Below are positions 46,101-54,036 of a stretch of DNA of 64,000 nt, piece by piece. The DNA is from Sphingomonas sp. UNC305MFCol5.2 (GTDB taxonomy: Bacteria > Pseudomonadota > Alphaproteobacteria > Sphingomonadales > Sphingomonadaceae). The position numbers and the translations under genes were made by a program. Positions within the stretch are counted from its first letter, which is position 1. Every line of letters begins with the position of its first letter. The notes beneath the pieces were generated by a model, which worked only from the letters and a program-made list of their open reading frames with translations, was not told the DNA's origin and did no database searches. The stretch spans positions 372,001-436,000 of the forward strand of contig NZ_JOOE01000002.1 of assembly GCF_000712135.1 (NCBI RefSeq), written 5' to 3'.

Positions 46101-46957
46101 TGACGCGCGACACTGCGCTCGCGCGGATGCGGGCGCCGCTCGCGCAGCCCGGCATATCGGCCTGGGGTCAGGCGATCGGCGGCTGGGGCCATTATGGCAG
46201 CGACGGCAACGCCGCGCGGCTCGAGCGATCGGCGGCGGGCGGGCTTGCCGGGATCGAGGCGCAAATCCCCGACCATGACGTCCGGCTCGGCGTGTTCGGC
46301 GGCTATCACCACGCCGATCTGCGCGGCAGCGGCGACGCCGATGTGGATAGCTATCACACCGGCCTCTATGCCGGCGCGCGGTTCGGCGCTTTCGCCGCGC
46401 GCACCGGCGTGGTGTTCAGCTGGCAGGACGTCGCGACCCGGCGCGCGATCGCCGGGCTCGGCGAACAGCTCCGCGCCGAGTACGGCGCCTCGACCGCACA
46501 GGCCTTCGCCGAGCTCGCCTGGCGCCTCGAGCTGGGCGGCGCCGCGCTCGAACCCTTCGCGAACATCGCCCATGTCGCGCTCGACGTCGAACAGGGACAG
46601 GAACGCGGCGGCACCGCGGCGCTCGCGCTGGCGCACGGCACCATGGCCACCAACTATGCCACTTTGGGCCTGCGCGGCGAGACCATGCTCCCGATCGGCG
46701 GCGGCAAGCTCTCGCTGCACGGCACGGCGGGCTGGCAGCATGTGTTCGGGGACAGAGTGCCCGGCGTCACGATGCTGCTGGACGGCGCCCGGTTCGAGAG
46801 CGTCGGCCTGCCGATCGCGGAGGACGGCTTCGCCGGCGGGCTGGGCATCGCAGCGGCGATCGGCGAGCGGCTGGAGGTGAGCCTCGATTATCGCGCCGCC
46901 GTCTCGCGCCGCAACCTCGACCAGACCGCCAGCGCGGCGCTGACGTTCCGCTTCTGA
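43130..46957 (+). CDS. Autotransporter with duplicated beta-helix passenger
   Basis: A 1275-residue surface protein with a GTG start at 43130. The signal peptide ends AQAQ at about residue 40, and a proline-rich stretch (41-60) follows. The passenger is built of autotransporter-associated beta-strand repeats. Two long modules can be seen: FWDGGNPALHQNN at about 76 with LILTGNNSYTGGTRVDGGTLIG, and FWDGSDPTRFNN at about 497 with LILSGANSYTGPTEVEGGTLIG. A C-terminal autotransporter barrel (about 1010-1275) ends in the aromatic strand LTFRF. It is probably surface-exposed and adhesive; the ligand is unknown. No passenger protease motif is evident. Confidence 0.9.
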   Translation: MRLGGRHGAFARRARVFFTYRAVLLCSVGAVLASGAAQAQVAPPPPPIVPAPPPSPESAPSTTAGQVTAAAPTLRFWDGGNPALHQNNAIDGGSGIWSATAPNWTDAAGAINGPMQPVPAFAEFRGAPGTVTIDDSQGIPAISSMLFGVSGYRLTGGQLRLDGGAFTSIRTADGATAQIDSSLIGDSGLLYNALGTLILTGNNSYTGGTRVDGGTLIGNTHSIRGELENGGSVVFDQAFDDTFQGNISGLFSTWGLMTKRGAGTLTLTGGNQLDWNVEQGGLIAQGEGFGGNIQVSDGARLTLSSGDTAGVTSTYRYALSGAGRFDAAGKGLLVLAANSGGFTGHSEVQDTALRVEGTLGGSLHVGAGGRLGGTGTVGDVTVGAGGRLIGAPDETLKLASLALDSGAIIDARLGTVGTPQLFQVNGDLTLDGTLNVAGTGPIGAGIYRLISYSGALTDNGLAIGSLPAGQERSLVSIRTSVPWSVDLVSEIGGSPMQFWDGSDPTRFNNGIVDGGPGVWRRDLAGWTDSGGKKNRTSIGTAFSVFEGRGGQVVIDAGNAGAIQTGGMQFAVTGYTLSGSGLRLAGNERTIFRVGDGSEWASTMVAEISAPISGFTRLVKADAGTLILSGANSYTGPTEVEGGTLIGNTGSIRNTLLNAGTTVFDQRENATFGHMIVGLNGRSGDMIKRGSGVLTLAKESRLDWTVEEGRLVAQADRYKSEVTTLLGGGELQLDTPADVSMATLFRGDGRLTKTGSGMLVLTGHSRTFEGTTRVAGGELLVDGTLAGHVVVEDKAMLSGDGWVGSLFVKRGGTLSPRPSPGSPDAGSVTSMRVLGDLTFEPGARFEVDVDPQGVLSDMVYVEGVAHLAGSVFHIGSSGTYRPSATYTILIADGGIEGRFDSVASSYAFLTPRLDYTLSAVRLTLDRNDVQFQDVALSENQRAVGTALQTMVAGPLYDAVVVADAENARLAFDSVSGDFHASLRTALVEDSRLTRDTALARMRAPLAQPGISAWGQAIGGWGHYGSDGNAARLERSAAGGLAGIEAQIPDHDVRLGVFGGYHHADLRGSGDADVDSYHTGLYAGARFGAFAARTGVVFSWQDVATRRAIAGLGEQLRAEYGASTAQAFAELAWRLELGGAALEPFANIAHVALDVEQGQERGGTAALALAHGTMATNYATLGLRGETMLPIGGGKLSLHGTAGWQHVFGDRVPGVTMLLDGARFESVGLPIAEDGFAGGLGIAAAIGERLEVSLDYRAAVSRRNLDQTASAALTFRF

Positions 46958-46982
46958 GGTCGGTAGAGAGCGAGATACATAT

Positions 46983-47071
46983 TCCCCCTCCGTTCGTTTC
47001 GAGCGTAGTCGAGAAACAGGTTTTGAGCGCGGACCAGGTTTCTCGACTTCGCTCGAAACGAACGGGGAAAG
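46983..47071. repeat. Palindromic repeat of family C
   Basis: An 89-bp inverted repeat with arms CCGTTCGTTTCGAGCGTAGTC-GAGAAACaGG and CC-aGGTTTCTCGACTTCGCTCGAAACGAACGG around TTTTGAGCGCGGA. It lies between the convergent autotransporter and DJ-1/PfpI genes and may terminate both transcripts. Only one copy was seen in this window. Confidence 0.8.
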
Positions 47072-47109
47072 GTTAAGCCATTAGGCTCTAAGGGCTGACG
47101 GTTTATGGC

Positions 47110-47730
47110 TCAGGCCGCGATCGGGGTCGTCACCGGCAGGAACGGCGCAACCGCGGCCATCGCCTGCGCGACATAGGCCTGCTTCTCGCCCACCGGCGCG
47201 ACGTAATGGATCGCCTCCTCGGCATCGCGGACGCTTGCAAGCCGGGCGATGATCCACGCTGCGAGATATTGCGACGACAGGCACCCGCCCGCCGTCGCGA
47301 CATTGCCGTGCGCCACGAACGGCGTGTCGAGCACGGTCACGCCGGCCTCGATCACCCAGGGCTTGGTCGTCAGGTCGGTGCAGGCGGGAAGATCCCCCAC
47401 CAGCCCGAGCTTCGCGAGCAGCAACGTCCCCGAGCATTGCGCGCCGATCAGCTGGCGGGCGGGATCGAGCGTCAGCCGCGCCAGCAGCGCCGGGTCGGCG
47501 GCGATCTCGCGCGTCTTGATGCCGCTGCCGATGATCACTGCATCGGCTTCGGCCGCGAATTCGAGCGGTTGCTGCCGCCGGACGGTCACGCCGTTCATCG
47601 ACGTGACTTCGGGCGTCGGCGAAGCGATCTGCGCGCGCCACCCCTTCGCCTTCATCCGGTTGAGGATCGCGGCGGCGACGAACGAGTCCAGCTCGTTGAA
47701 ACCGTCGAACGTCAGAACGGCAATCTGCAT
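47110..47730 (-). CDS. DJ-1/PfpI family protein
   Basis: A 206-residue class I glutamine-amidotransferase-like protein starting MQIAVLTFDGFNELD. The nucleophile elbow is GAQCSGTLLLAKLG (Cys99), and an HGNVATAGGCLSSQYLAAW segment follows. Relatives include chaperone/glyoxalase-like proteins and the amidase domain of GlxA regulators; there is no HTH domain here. The activity cannot be assigned. Confidence 0.87.
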   Translation of the reverse strand: MQIAVLTFDGFNELDSFVAAAILNRMKAKGWRAQIASPTPEVTSMNGVTVRRQQPLEFAAEADAVIIGSGIKTREIAADPALLARLTLDPARQLIGAQCSGTLLLAKLGLVGDLPACTDLTTKPWVIEAGVTVLDTPFVAHGNVATAGGCLSSQYLAAWIIARLASVRDAEEAIHYVAPVGEKQAYVAQAMAAVAPFLPVTTPIAA

Positions 47731-47862
47731 GGCGACCTCCTGTCGAGGCTCCCTACCATCGCGGCCAGCCCGGGCAAATGTTCGCATGGGAGCATTGCGG
47801 ACTTCTTCACTCGGCCAGCCCTGATGATATGGTGGCGGAGCCCGTTCCTCCGGAGTTCGCCA

Positions 47863-48294
47863 ATGCGCCCTGTCTTCTTCGCCTGCCTCGCTCTGGCCAC
47901 GACCGCGACCCCGGCATTTGCCCAGCGCGCGGCGCTCGATCCGCAGACCGCCGTCTACGAATTGCGCATCTATTATCCCGCGCCCGGCAAGCTCGCCGCG
48001 CTCAACGCCCGGTTTCGCGAGCATACGCTCAAGCTTTTCGAGAAACACGGCATGCGCAACGTCGCTTACTGGAACGAGCAGCCGACCAAGGACGCGCCCG
48101 AGGGACGCGTGGTCTATGTGCTCGCTTATCCCAGCCGCGAGGCACGCGAGGCGGACTGGAAGGCGTTCGGCGCGGATCCCGAGTGGCGCGCAGTGGTCGC
48201 CGCATCCGAGGCCGCCGGCAAGCTGGTGACGAAGGTCGACAGCGTGTTCATGACGATGGCCGATTACTCGCCGCCCATCACGCTGCCGCGCTGA
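47863..48294 (+). CDS. NIPSNAP family protein, exported
   Basis: A 143-residue protein with a signal peptide (RPVFFACLALATTATPAFAQ) and a ferredoxin-like NIPSNAP domain: VYELRIYYPAPGKLAALNARFREHTLKLFEKHGM, then YWNEQP and YVLAYPSREAREADWKAF. The function of bacterial NIPSNAP proteins is poorly known. It is divergent from the DJ-1/PfpI gene, 132 bases apart. Confidence 0.88.
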   Translation: MRPVFFACLALATTATPAFAQRAALDPQTAVYELRIYYPAPGKLAALNARFREHTLKLFEKHGMRNVAYWNEQPTKDAPEGRVVYVLAYPSREAREADWKAFGADPEWRAVVAASEAAGKLVTKVDSVFMTMADYSPPITLPR

Positions 48295-48379
48295 GGGACT
48301 TGGGGGTCTCGCGACCGGTGATTGCGGACTGTGTTGAGCGGCGCGCATGCTCCGAGATTGGTGAGGGCGGCCGTTCGGT

Positions 48380-48520
48380 CCTCCCCTCCCTGCAAGGGAG
48401 GGGTCAGGGGTGGGTAGAAAAGAGCGGGCTCGATGCCCGGTCTTTTCTTTCTTCCAGGCACATCGCTGGGCTCGCTGGCGCTCGCACCCACCCCCAGCCC
48501 CTCCCTTGCAGGGAGGGGAG
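48380..48520. repeat. Dispersed nested-palindrome repeat, copy A3
   Basis: Same unit as at 22673, between the convergent NIPSNAP and radA genes. Outer arms CTCCCCTCCCTGCAAGGGAGGGG and CCCCTCCCTTGCAGGGAGGGGAG are both present and are themselves palindromes. Confidence 0.88.
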
Positions 48521-48525
48521 CAGCT

Positions 48526-49893
48526 TCACCGCCCCAGCAAGTGATCCACGAACGCCCCGAGCGACTTGAACCCCGCCAGTTGCAGCCCGCCGGTATCGGC
48601 CTGCGCCGCCGGGGCCATCGCGCGGCCGAAGCCGAGCTTGGCCGCCTCGCGACAGCGCAATGCGCCATGCGCCACCGGCCGCACCTCGCCTGACAAGGCG
48701 ACTTCGCCGAACGCGATCGCGTCGGCGGGCACCGGCCGCTCCGCCAGCGCCGAGACCAGGGCCGCCGCCACCGCGAGATCCGCCGCGGGATCCTGTACCC
48801 GGTAGCCGCCCGAGACATTGAGATAGACCTCGCACGACGAGAAGCTCAGCCCGCAGCGCGCCTCGAGCACCGCGAGGATCATCGCCAGCCGGCCGCTGTC
48901 CCAGCCGACCACCGCGCGCCGCGGCGTGGCACCGCTCGCCAGCCGCACGGTCAGCGCCTGCACTTCGACGAGCACCGGCCGCGTGCCCTCCAGCGCGGGG
49001 AAGACGATCGTTCCCGTCACGCTCTCGTCGCGGTGCGTCAGGAACAGCGACGAGGGATTGCCGATCTCGGCCAGCCCTTCGCTCTGCATCGCGAACACGC
49101 CGATCTCGTCGGTGCCGCCGAACCGGTTCTTGACCGCGCGCAGGATGCGATATTGGTGGCTGCGCTCGCCCTCGAACGCGAGCACGGTATCGACCATATG
49201 CTCGAGCACGCGCGGCCCCGCGATGCTGCCGTCCTTGGTGACATGGCCGACCAGCACCAGCGCCGTCCCGCGCTCCTTGGCGAAGCGGATCAGCTCGCCC
49301 GCACTTGCGCGCACCTGGCTCACCGTTCCCGGCGCGCCCTCGATCAGGTCCGAGTGCATCGTCTGGATCGAATCGATCACGAGCAACGCCGGCGCCGGGC
49401 CTTCGCCGAGCGTGGTCAGGATATCGCGCACCGACGTCGCCGCGGCGAGCTGCACCGGCGCGTTGCCCAGCCCCAGCCGCCGCGCGCGCAGCCGCACCTG
49501 GTCCGCCGCCTCCTCGCCCGAGACATAAGCGACGCTCAGCCCGCGGCTGGCGATCTTCGCCGCCGCCTGGAGCAGCAGAGTCGACTTGCCGATCCCCGGA
49601 TCGCCGCCGATCAGCGTCGCGCTCCCCTCGACGAAGCCGCCGCCCAGCGCGCGATCGAGCTCGGCGATGCCGGTGCCCGTCCGCTCGGGCAGCGCGATGT
49701 CGGTGTCGAGCCCGACGAGCTGGATCGCCCGCCCGCCCGACTGGAGGTTATGCTTCGCCTGGAACGGCGTGACGACGCCGCCGGCATCCTCCACCAAAGT
49801 ATTCCAGTCGCCGCAATCGCCGCATTGCCCCGCCCATTGCGAGGACACCGACCCGCAGGCCTGGCACACATAACGCTTCTTCGGCTTTGCCAT
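48526..49893 (-). CDS. radA: DNA repair protein RadA
   Basis: A 455-residue protein with an N-terminal C4 zinc finger (Cys10, 13, 24, 27), a RecA-like ATPase (Walker A GGDPGIGKSTLL, Lys103; LLVIDSIQTM) and the KNRFGGTDEIG RadA motif near 258. The C-terminal domain is Lon-protease-like without the serine-lysine dyad. RadA drives branch migration and strand extension during recombination. The length is complete. Confidence 0.96.
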   Translation of the reverse strand: MAKPKKRYVCQACGSVSSQWAGQCGDCGDWNTLVEDAGGVVTPFQAKHNLQSGGRAIQLVGLDTDIALPERTGTGIAELDRALGGGFVEGSATLIGGDPGIGKSTLLLQAAAKIASRGLSVAYVSGEEAADQVRLRARRLGLGNAPVQLAAATSVRDILTTLGEGPAPALLVIDSIQTMHSDLIEGAPGTVSQVRASAGELIRFAKERGTALVLVGHVTKDGSIAGPRVLEHMVDTVLAFEGERSHQYRILRAVKNRFGGTDEIGVFAMQSEGLAEIGNPSSLFLTHRDESVTGTIVFPALEGTRPVLVEVQALTVRLASGATPRRAVVGWDSGRLAMILAVLEARCGLSFSSCEVYLNVSGGYRVQDPAADLAVAAALVSALAERPVPADAIAFGEVALSGEVRPVAHGALRCREAAKLGFGRAMAPAAQADTGGLQLAGFKSLGAFVDHLLGR

Positions 49894-50005
49894 GCCGCCA
49901 CGCTAGCGTAGGAACAGGAAGGGAACAACTGCATTTCGCCAACGCACCGCCCTTGCGTCCCGGAACTTGTCGATTACAGATGTAATCGTCCAAAGGGAGG
50001 CCGAA

Positions 50006-51304
50006 ATGATCCGATTGCTCGTCGCTGCGTTGCTGATGTCCGCGCTCTTCCCGGTCGCCGCACGGGCGCAGACCGGCCAATGGATCCTCGCCACCGATCG
50101 CTGGGGCAACAAGGAATATTCGACGCTGAACCTCGCCGCCGACGGCAAGACCCTGACCGGCGATTGGGACGGCGACGCGGCCGCGGGCACGGTTCGCGGG
50201 CGCCGTCTCAGCTTCGCGGTGAAGGACGGACGTGGGGCATCGTACCTCTTCGAAGGCGAGGTCCGCGGCGAGCGCATCGAAGGCACCGCCGACTTTCCCG
50301 ACAACAACGATCCCTCGGCGCGCGTCCGGCACCCGTTCACTGCCAGCCGCGTGCCCGATCGGCCGCCGGGCGGTCCGCGGGTCCATGATTTCCGCCCGAG
50401 CGACTATTCGAACAGCTTCTCGCCCGATCGCCCGCCCGTCCTGACGATCTGGCCCGGCGATACGGTGCGCACCACGACGATCGACTCCGGCGGAATGGAC
50501 GCGCAGGGCGTCACCCGCGCATTGTTCGGCAACCCGCAGACCGGCCCCTTCTTCATCGCCGGCGCGGCGCAGGGCGACACGGTGATCGTGCATATCAAGC
50601 GCCTTCGGCTGAACCGCGACTGGGCCGACAGCCTCGACACGATCGTCGGCCGCGCACTGGGTTCATCGCTGGTCCCCGAGGCCGGGAAGCTCGGCAAGCC
50701 GGTCCGCTGGCGGCTGGACCGCGACGCCGGCTACGCCACGCCCGACGGCGCCAGCGGCGCGCTGCGCGATTTCCGCGTGCCGGTCCGCCCGATGCTCGGC
50801 GGGCTGGCGCTGGCGAGCGGCTTCGGCGCGCCGCCTTTGTCGACCGGCGACACCGGCCGGGCCGGAGGCAATATGGACTTCCCGGAGGTCGTCGAGGGCA
50901 ACAGCGTCTGGCTGCCGGTGCAGCAGCCGGGCGGGCTGCTCTATCTCGGCGACGCGCATGCCCGCCAGGGCGACGGCGAGACATCGCAATATGCGCTGGA
51001 GACTTCGATGGACGTCGAGTTCACCGTCGAGCTCGTCAAGCGCAAGGCGGTGCCGATGCCGCGCGTCGAATCCCCCACCGAATTGATGGTGCTCGGCCAG
51101 GCCGGCTCGCTCGACGAGGCGCTCAAGCAGGCGAGCACCGGGCTGATCCAGTGGCTCCGCCAGGATTACGGGTTGTCGCTTTCCGAGGCGGCACAGGTGA
51201 TGGGCAGTGCGGTCCGCTTCACTGTCCCCAATCTCGCGGGCCGGAGCGTCGGCGTGGCGGCGCGGATCGACAAGGCGCTGCTGCCGGCCCGGGCCGGACG
51301 ATAG
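50006..51304 (+). CDS. Acetamidase/formamidase family protein, exported
   Basis: A 432-residue protein. The start at 50006 follows AAAGGGAGG and gives a signal peptide ending AARAQ. After an extra N-terminal beta domain (about 25-110) comes an FmdA/AmdA-like fold: RPPVLTIWPGDTVRTTTID, GNPQTGPFFIAGAAQGDTVIVHI, a GDTGRAGGNMDFPEVVEGNSVWLPV metal-site segment and LGDAHARQGDGE. The family hydrolyses small amides to ammonia and acid. The signal peptide and extra domain are unlike the cytoplasmic enzymes, so the real substrate may differ. Confidence 0.87.
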   Translation: MIRLLVAALLMSALFPVAARAQTGQWILATDRWGNKEYSTLNLAADGKTLTGDWDGDAAAGTVRGRRLSFAVKDGRGASYLFEGEVRGERIEGTADFPDNNDPSARVRHPFTASRVPDRPPGGPRVHDFRPSDYSNSFSPDRPPVLTIWPGDTVRTTTIDSGGMDAQGVTRALFGNPQTGPFFIAGAAQGDTVIVHIKRLRLNRDWADSLDTIVGRALGSSLVPEAGKLGKPVRWRLDRDAGYATPDGASGALRDFRVPVRPMLGGLALASGFGAPPLSTGDTGRAGGNMDFPEVVEGNSVWLPVQQPGGLLYLGDAHARQGDGETSQYALETSMDVEFTVELVKRKAVPMPRVESPTELMVLGQAGSLDEALKQASTGLIQWLRQDYGLSLSEAAQVMGSAVRFTVPNLAGRSVGVAARIDKALLPARAGR

Positions 51305-51323
51305 GGGGATCGACCCTAAACTC

Positions 51324-51460
51324 TTCCCCCTCCCTGCAAGGGAGGGGTCAGGGGTGGGTAAGAAAAGGCCGGGCTCGATGCCCGGCCTTTTCTTCCACGC
51401 ATCTCGAAGGGCTCGCTACGCTCGCACCCACCCCCTGCCCCTCCCTTGCAGGGAGGGGAG
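51324..51460. repeat. Dispersed nested-palindrome repeat, copy A4
   Basis: Same unit as at 22673, directly after the amidase-like gene. The central stem GAAAAGGCCGGGC-TCGAT-GCCCGGCCTTTTC is a perfect 13-bp stem followed by TTCC. Confidence 0.88.
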
Positions 51461-51471
51461 TCTGATCGTGA

Positions 51472-52689
51472 ATGGCAATCCACCCAAAGGCCCCGAACTT
51501 GCCCCTCACCCCGGCCCCCGCTATCGCCCCCGCGATGCAAGCGTCCGACCTCCGCGTCGCCCTGTTCAGCGGCAATTATAATTACGTACGCGACGGTGCG
51601 AACCAGGCGCTCAACAAGCTCGCCGATTATCTGCTGCGCCAGGGCGTGACGCTGCGGGTCTATTCGCCGACCACCGACACGCCTGCATTCCCGCCCACGG
51701 GCGATCTGGTGAGTGTGCCCGCGCTGCCGGTCCCGGGCGGCCGCGCCGAATATAAGTTCGCGTGGCATCTGCCGCGCACCACGCGCGAGGACCTCGCCGC
51801 CTTCAAGCCCAACCTCGTCCATGTCTCGGCGCCCGAAATACTCGGCCACCGCGCAGTGAGCTGGGCGCGCGACCGCGGCATCGCCACCGTCGCCTCGCTC
51901 CACACCCGTTTCGAGACCTATCCGGCCTATTACGGCATCGGCTTCCTCGCGCCGCTGATGATCAAGGGGCTGACCCGCTTCTACAATCGCGTCGATCAGG
52001 TCGTGACGCCGGGCGAGTCCATGGCCGAGCTGATCCGCTCGTGGGGCGTCACCACTCCGGTCCGCATCTGGTCGCGCGGCGTCGACCATCAGCGCTTCCG
52101 CCCCACCCGCCGCGACCTCGAGTGGCGCCGCGGCCTCGGCATCGCCGACGACGAATTCGCGGTCGGCTTTCTCGGCCGCCTCGTGCTGGAAAAGGGCCTC
52201 GACATCTTCGCCGACGTCTGCGCCGCCTTGCGCGAGCGCGACGTGCCTCACCGCGTCCTCGTCATCGGCGACGGCCCTGCGCGCAACTGGTTCGCCGAGC
52301 GCGCGCCCGAAGCCGTGTTCGCCGGCTTCCAGCGCGGCGACGATCTCGCCCGTGCGGTCGCCTCGATGGACGTGCTGTTCAATCCTTCGGTCACCGAGAC
52401 CTTCGGCAACGTCACGCTCGAGGCGATGGCCTGCGGCGTCCCCGTCGTCGCCGCACGCGCGACCGGCGCGGTCGATCTGATCGAGGACGGGGTCAACGGC
52501 TATCTCGTCCCCCCGCGCGACGTGACCGCTTATGCCGACGCGATCGCCCGCCTCGTCGCCGATCCCGCGCTGCACAAGGCGCAGGGCGCCGCCGGCCACG
52601 CGAAGGCGCAGACCTATCAATGGGACGCGATCAACCAGAAGGTGATCGATACCTATCTCGAAGTGATGGATCGGCGCGCGAAAGCCTGA
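51472..52689 (+). CDS. Glycosyltransferase family 4 protein
   Basis: A 405-residue GT-B glycosyltransferase. Starts at 51472 or 51535 are both possible; the second (MQASDLRVALFSGNYNYVRDG) matches the usual N-terminus, and neither has a good ribosome site. The donor-binding half has GFLGRLVLEKGLDIF and the EX7E motif in SVTETFGNVTLEAMACGVPVV. Relatives include alpha-mannosyltransferases and glucuronosyl-lipid transferases of glycolipid or sphingolipid synthesis. The specific sugar is not determined. Confidence 0.88.
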   Translation: MAIHPKAPNLPLTPAPAIAPAMQASDLRVALFSGNYNYVRDGANQALNKLADYLLRQGVTLRVYSPTTDTPAFPPTGDLVSVPALPVPGGRAEYKFAWHLPRTTREDLAAFKPNLVHVSAPEILGHRAVSWARDRGIATVASLHTRFETYPAYYGIGFLAPLMIKGLTRFYNRVDQVVTPGESMAELIRSWGVTTPVRIWSRGVDHQRFRPTRRDLEWRRGLGIADDEFAVGFLGRLVLEKGLDIFADVCAALRERDVPHRVLVIGDGPARNWFAERAPEAVFAGFQRGDDLARAVASMDVLFNPSVTETFGNVTLEAMACGVPVVAARATGAVDLIEDGVNGYLVPPRDVTAYADAIARLVADPALHKAQGAAGHAKAQTYQWDAINQKVIDTYLEVMDRRAKA

Positions 52690-52692
52690 GCG

Positions 52693-53040
52693 TCAGAGCG
52701 CGGCGAGATGGCTCACGATCGAAGGATGGAGCCGCGTTCCGAACTTGACGCCTGCCGCACCGTCACGCACCCAGCAGATCCGTCCACCGATCGGCGCGAG
52801 ATGCGCCAGCGCGATGAGCACTTCGTCGCCCACGACATAATCGGTCGCCATGATCCTGCAGCCGTCGGTGGAGACATCGACGACCTCGGCGCGGACGCGA
52901 AGCTTGCTCCCGCGCGCGCGCACGCTCGCCTGGATATCGGCCGGCTTGCGGTCGTTCGCCCGGCGCTCGCCTTGCGAAATCCGCGACGGCAGCGAAGCGC
53001 CCCGCGTGCCCGGTACCAATTCCACGACTGCCTGGAACAT
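52693..53040 (-). CDS. PilZ domain protein
   Basis: A 115-residue protein, with the start at 53040 chosen because GGGGTG lies 6 bases upstream. A basic stretch RRANDRKPADIQASVR is followed by DVSTDGCRI (the D/NxSxxG motif), together the c-di-GMP binding pattern of PilZ, and by a six-stranded barrel. The first arginine motif (RxxxR) can be read only loosely, so binding should not be taken for granted. It converges with the glycosyltransferase gene, 3 bases apart. Confidence 0.85.
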   Translation of the reverse strand: MFQAVVELVPGTRGASLPSRISQGERRANDRKPADIQASVRARGSKLRVRAEVVDVSTDGCRIMATDYVVGDEVLIALAHLAPIGGRICWVRDGAAGVKFGTRLHPSIVSHLAAL

Positions 53041-53094
53041 GCTGTTCACCCCTAGGAAATCAGGGTTACTTATCATGCGTTAAGAAAGCATATC

Positions 53095-53592
53095 TCAGCC
53101 CCGTACGAACAAGTTGCGCAGCCATAAAGGCCCGTTGCGCGCCGCCGCCCGCCAGTCGCCATCTTCGTCGATATTGTCGGGTTGGTAGCCCTTGGGATCG
53201 AGCAGCTTGAGCCGCGCCCCCCTGAACGCCGCGGAATTGCGCGTGACCAGGGTCAGGCCATGCTCCAGCGCCGTGGCGGCGAACAAAGCGTCGCGCGTAT
53301 CGGCGAGCGGAACTTGCCCGCGGCGGCGCGCCACCGCGGCGTCGAGCGGCAGGATATGGCCTTCGAACGCCGGCACCACCTGCTGGTCGATCCAGCCGCG
53401 CAGCGCCGCGCCCGCCGCCTTGTCGCTGCGTGCGGTCCGCTGGGCCACCGCCTCCAGCTCGACCAGCGTGATCGCCGAGACGAACAGCCGTTCGCGCGCC
53501 ACGCCCGCGGCCCAGCCGGCAAGCCCCGGATCGGCATCGCCCGCGCGTGCCTTGCGCAGTTCGAAGACGATCGGAGTGTCGAGCAGATACAT
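53095..53592 (-). CDS. PIN-domain ribonuclease toxin (VapC-like)
   Basis: A 165-residue PIN-domain protein with the acidic residues of the nuclease site in YLLDTPIVFEL, TLVELEAV, and DTRDALFAATA; a TRN segment (LVTRNSAAF) follows as in VapC. It would cleave RNA when free of antitoxin. The start overlaps the antitoxin stop (TGATG; a GTG one codon earlier is also possible). A C-terminal extension (about 140-165, DEDGDWRAAARNGPLWLRN) goes beyond the usual VapC length. Confidence 0.88.
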   Translation of the reverse strand: MYLLDTPIVFELRKARAGDADPGLAGWAAGVARERLFVSAITLVELEAVAQRTARSDKAAGAALRGWIDQQVVPAFEGHILPLDAAVARRRGQVPLADTRDALFAATALEHGLTLVTRNSAAFRGARLKLLDPKGYQPDNIDEDGDWRAAARNGPLWLRNLFVRG

Positions 53593-53831
53593 CACCAGTC
53601 CTCGCGCCGGTCCCAGCCCGCGGCGGGACCGGGCTCGGCATCGTCCGCGCCGGGCATCGCCAGCAGGTCGACGATGCTCTCGCGCTGGCCGCTCATCTGC
53701 CGAAACGCCTGGATGCTCATCAGCACATGCGTGGGCCGTCCGCGATCGGTGACGAATACGGGTTCGAGCCGCGCGAGTCGCTTCGCGGCGCTCACGTCCT
53801 GGTTGAATTCGCGGCTGCTGATCACCTTCAT
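53592..53831 (-). CDS. Phd/YefM-type antitoxin
   Basis: A 79-residue protein with the N-terminal DNA-binding fold of Phd/YefM (MKVISSREFNQDVSAAKR, PVFVTDRGRPTHVLMSIQAF). A disordered C-terminal tail (GADDAEPGPAAGWDRREDW) would wrap the toxin. It precedes and overlaps the PIN toxin gene, the normal order. The operator region directly upstream suggests self-repression. Confidence 0.88.
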   Translation of the reverse strand: MKVISSREFNQDVSAAKRLARLEPVFVTDRGRPTHVLMSIQAFRQMSGQRESIVDLLAMPGADDAEPGPAAGWDRREDW

Positions 53832-53832
53832 A

Positions 53833-53877
53833 ACGTGCCTACGTACCTATATTGTCCGCGTTGTCATGTAGGTACGT
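53833..53877. promoter_or_regulatory. Operator of the toxin-antitoxin operon
   Basis: Three half-sites lie directly before the antitoxin ATG: ACGTGCCTA (53833-53841), ACGTACCTA (53841-53849) and the exact inverse TAGGTACGT (53869-53877). Perfect 9-bp arms separated by 19 bases, with a near-copy beside one, fit cooperative autorepression by a Phd-type complex. Confidence 0.7.
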
Positions 53878-54036
53878 TACTACTGTGTGCGCGACACGCA
53901 ACAGAAACATCCGCCTGGCCGGAAAAATGCATTCGCCTGCAGGAATTGCAGTTGCGCCGGGCCCGCCGGCCGCGCTCCCTGAGGCGACGCGACGGGCACG
54001 AAGCTGCCGCGCGAGGGGATGTTTTGGGGAGGCTAT

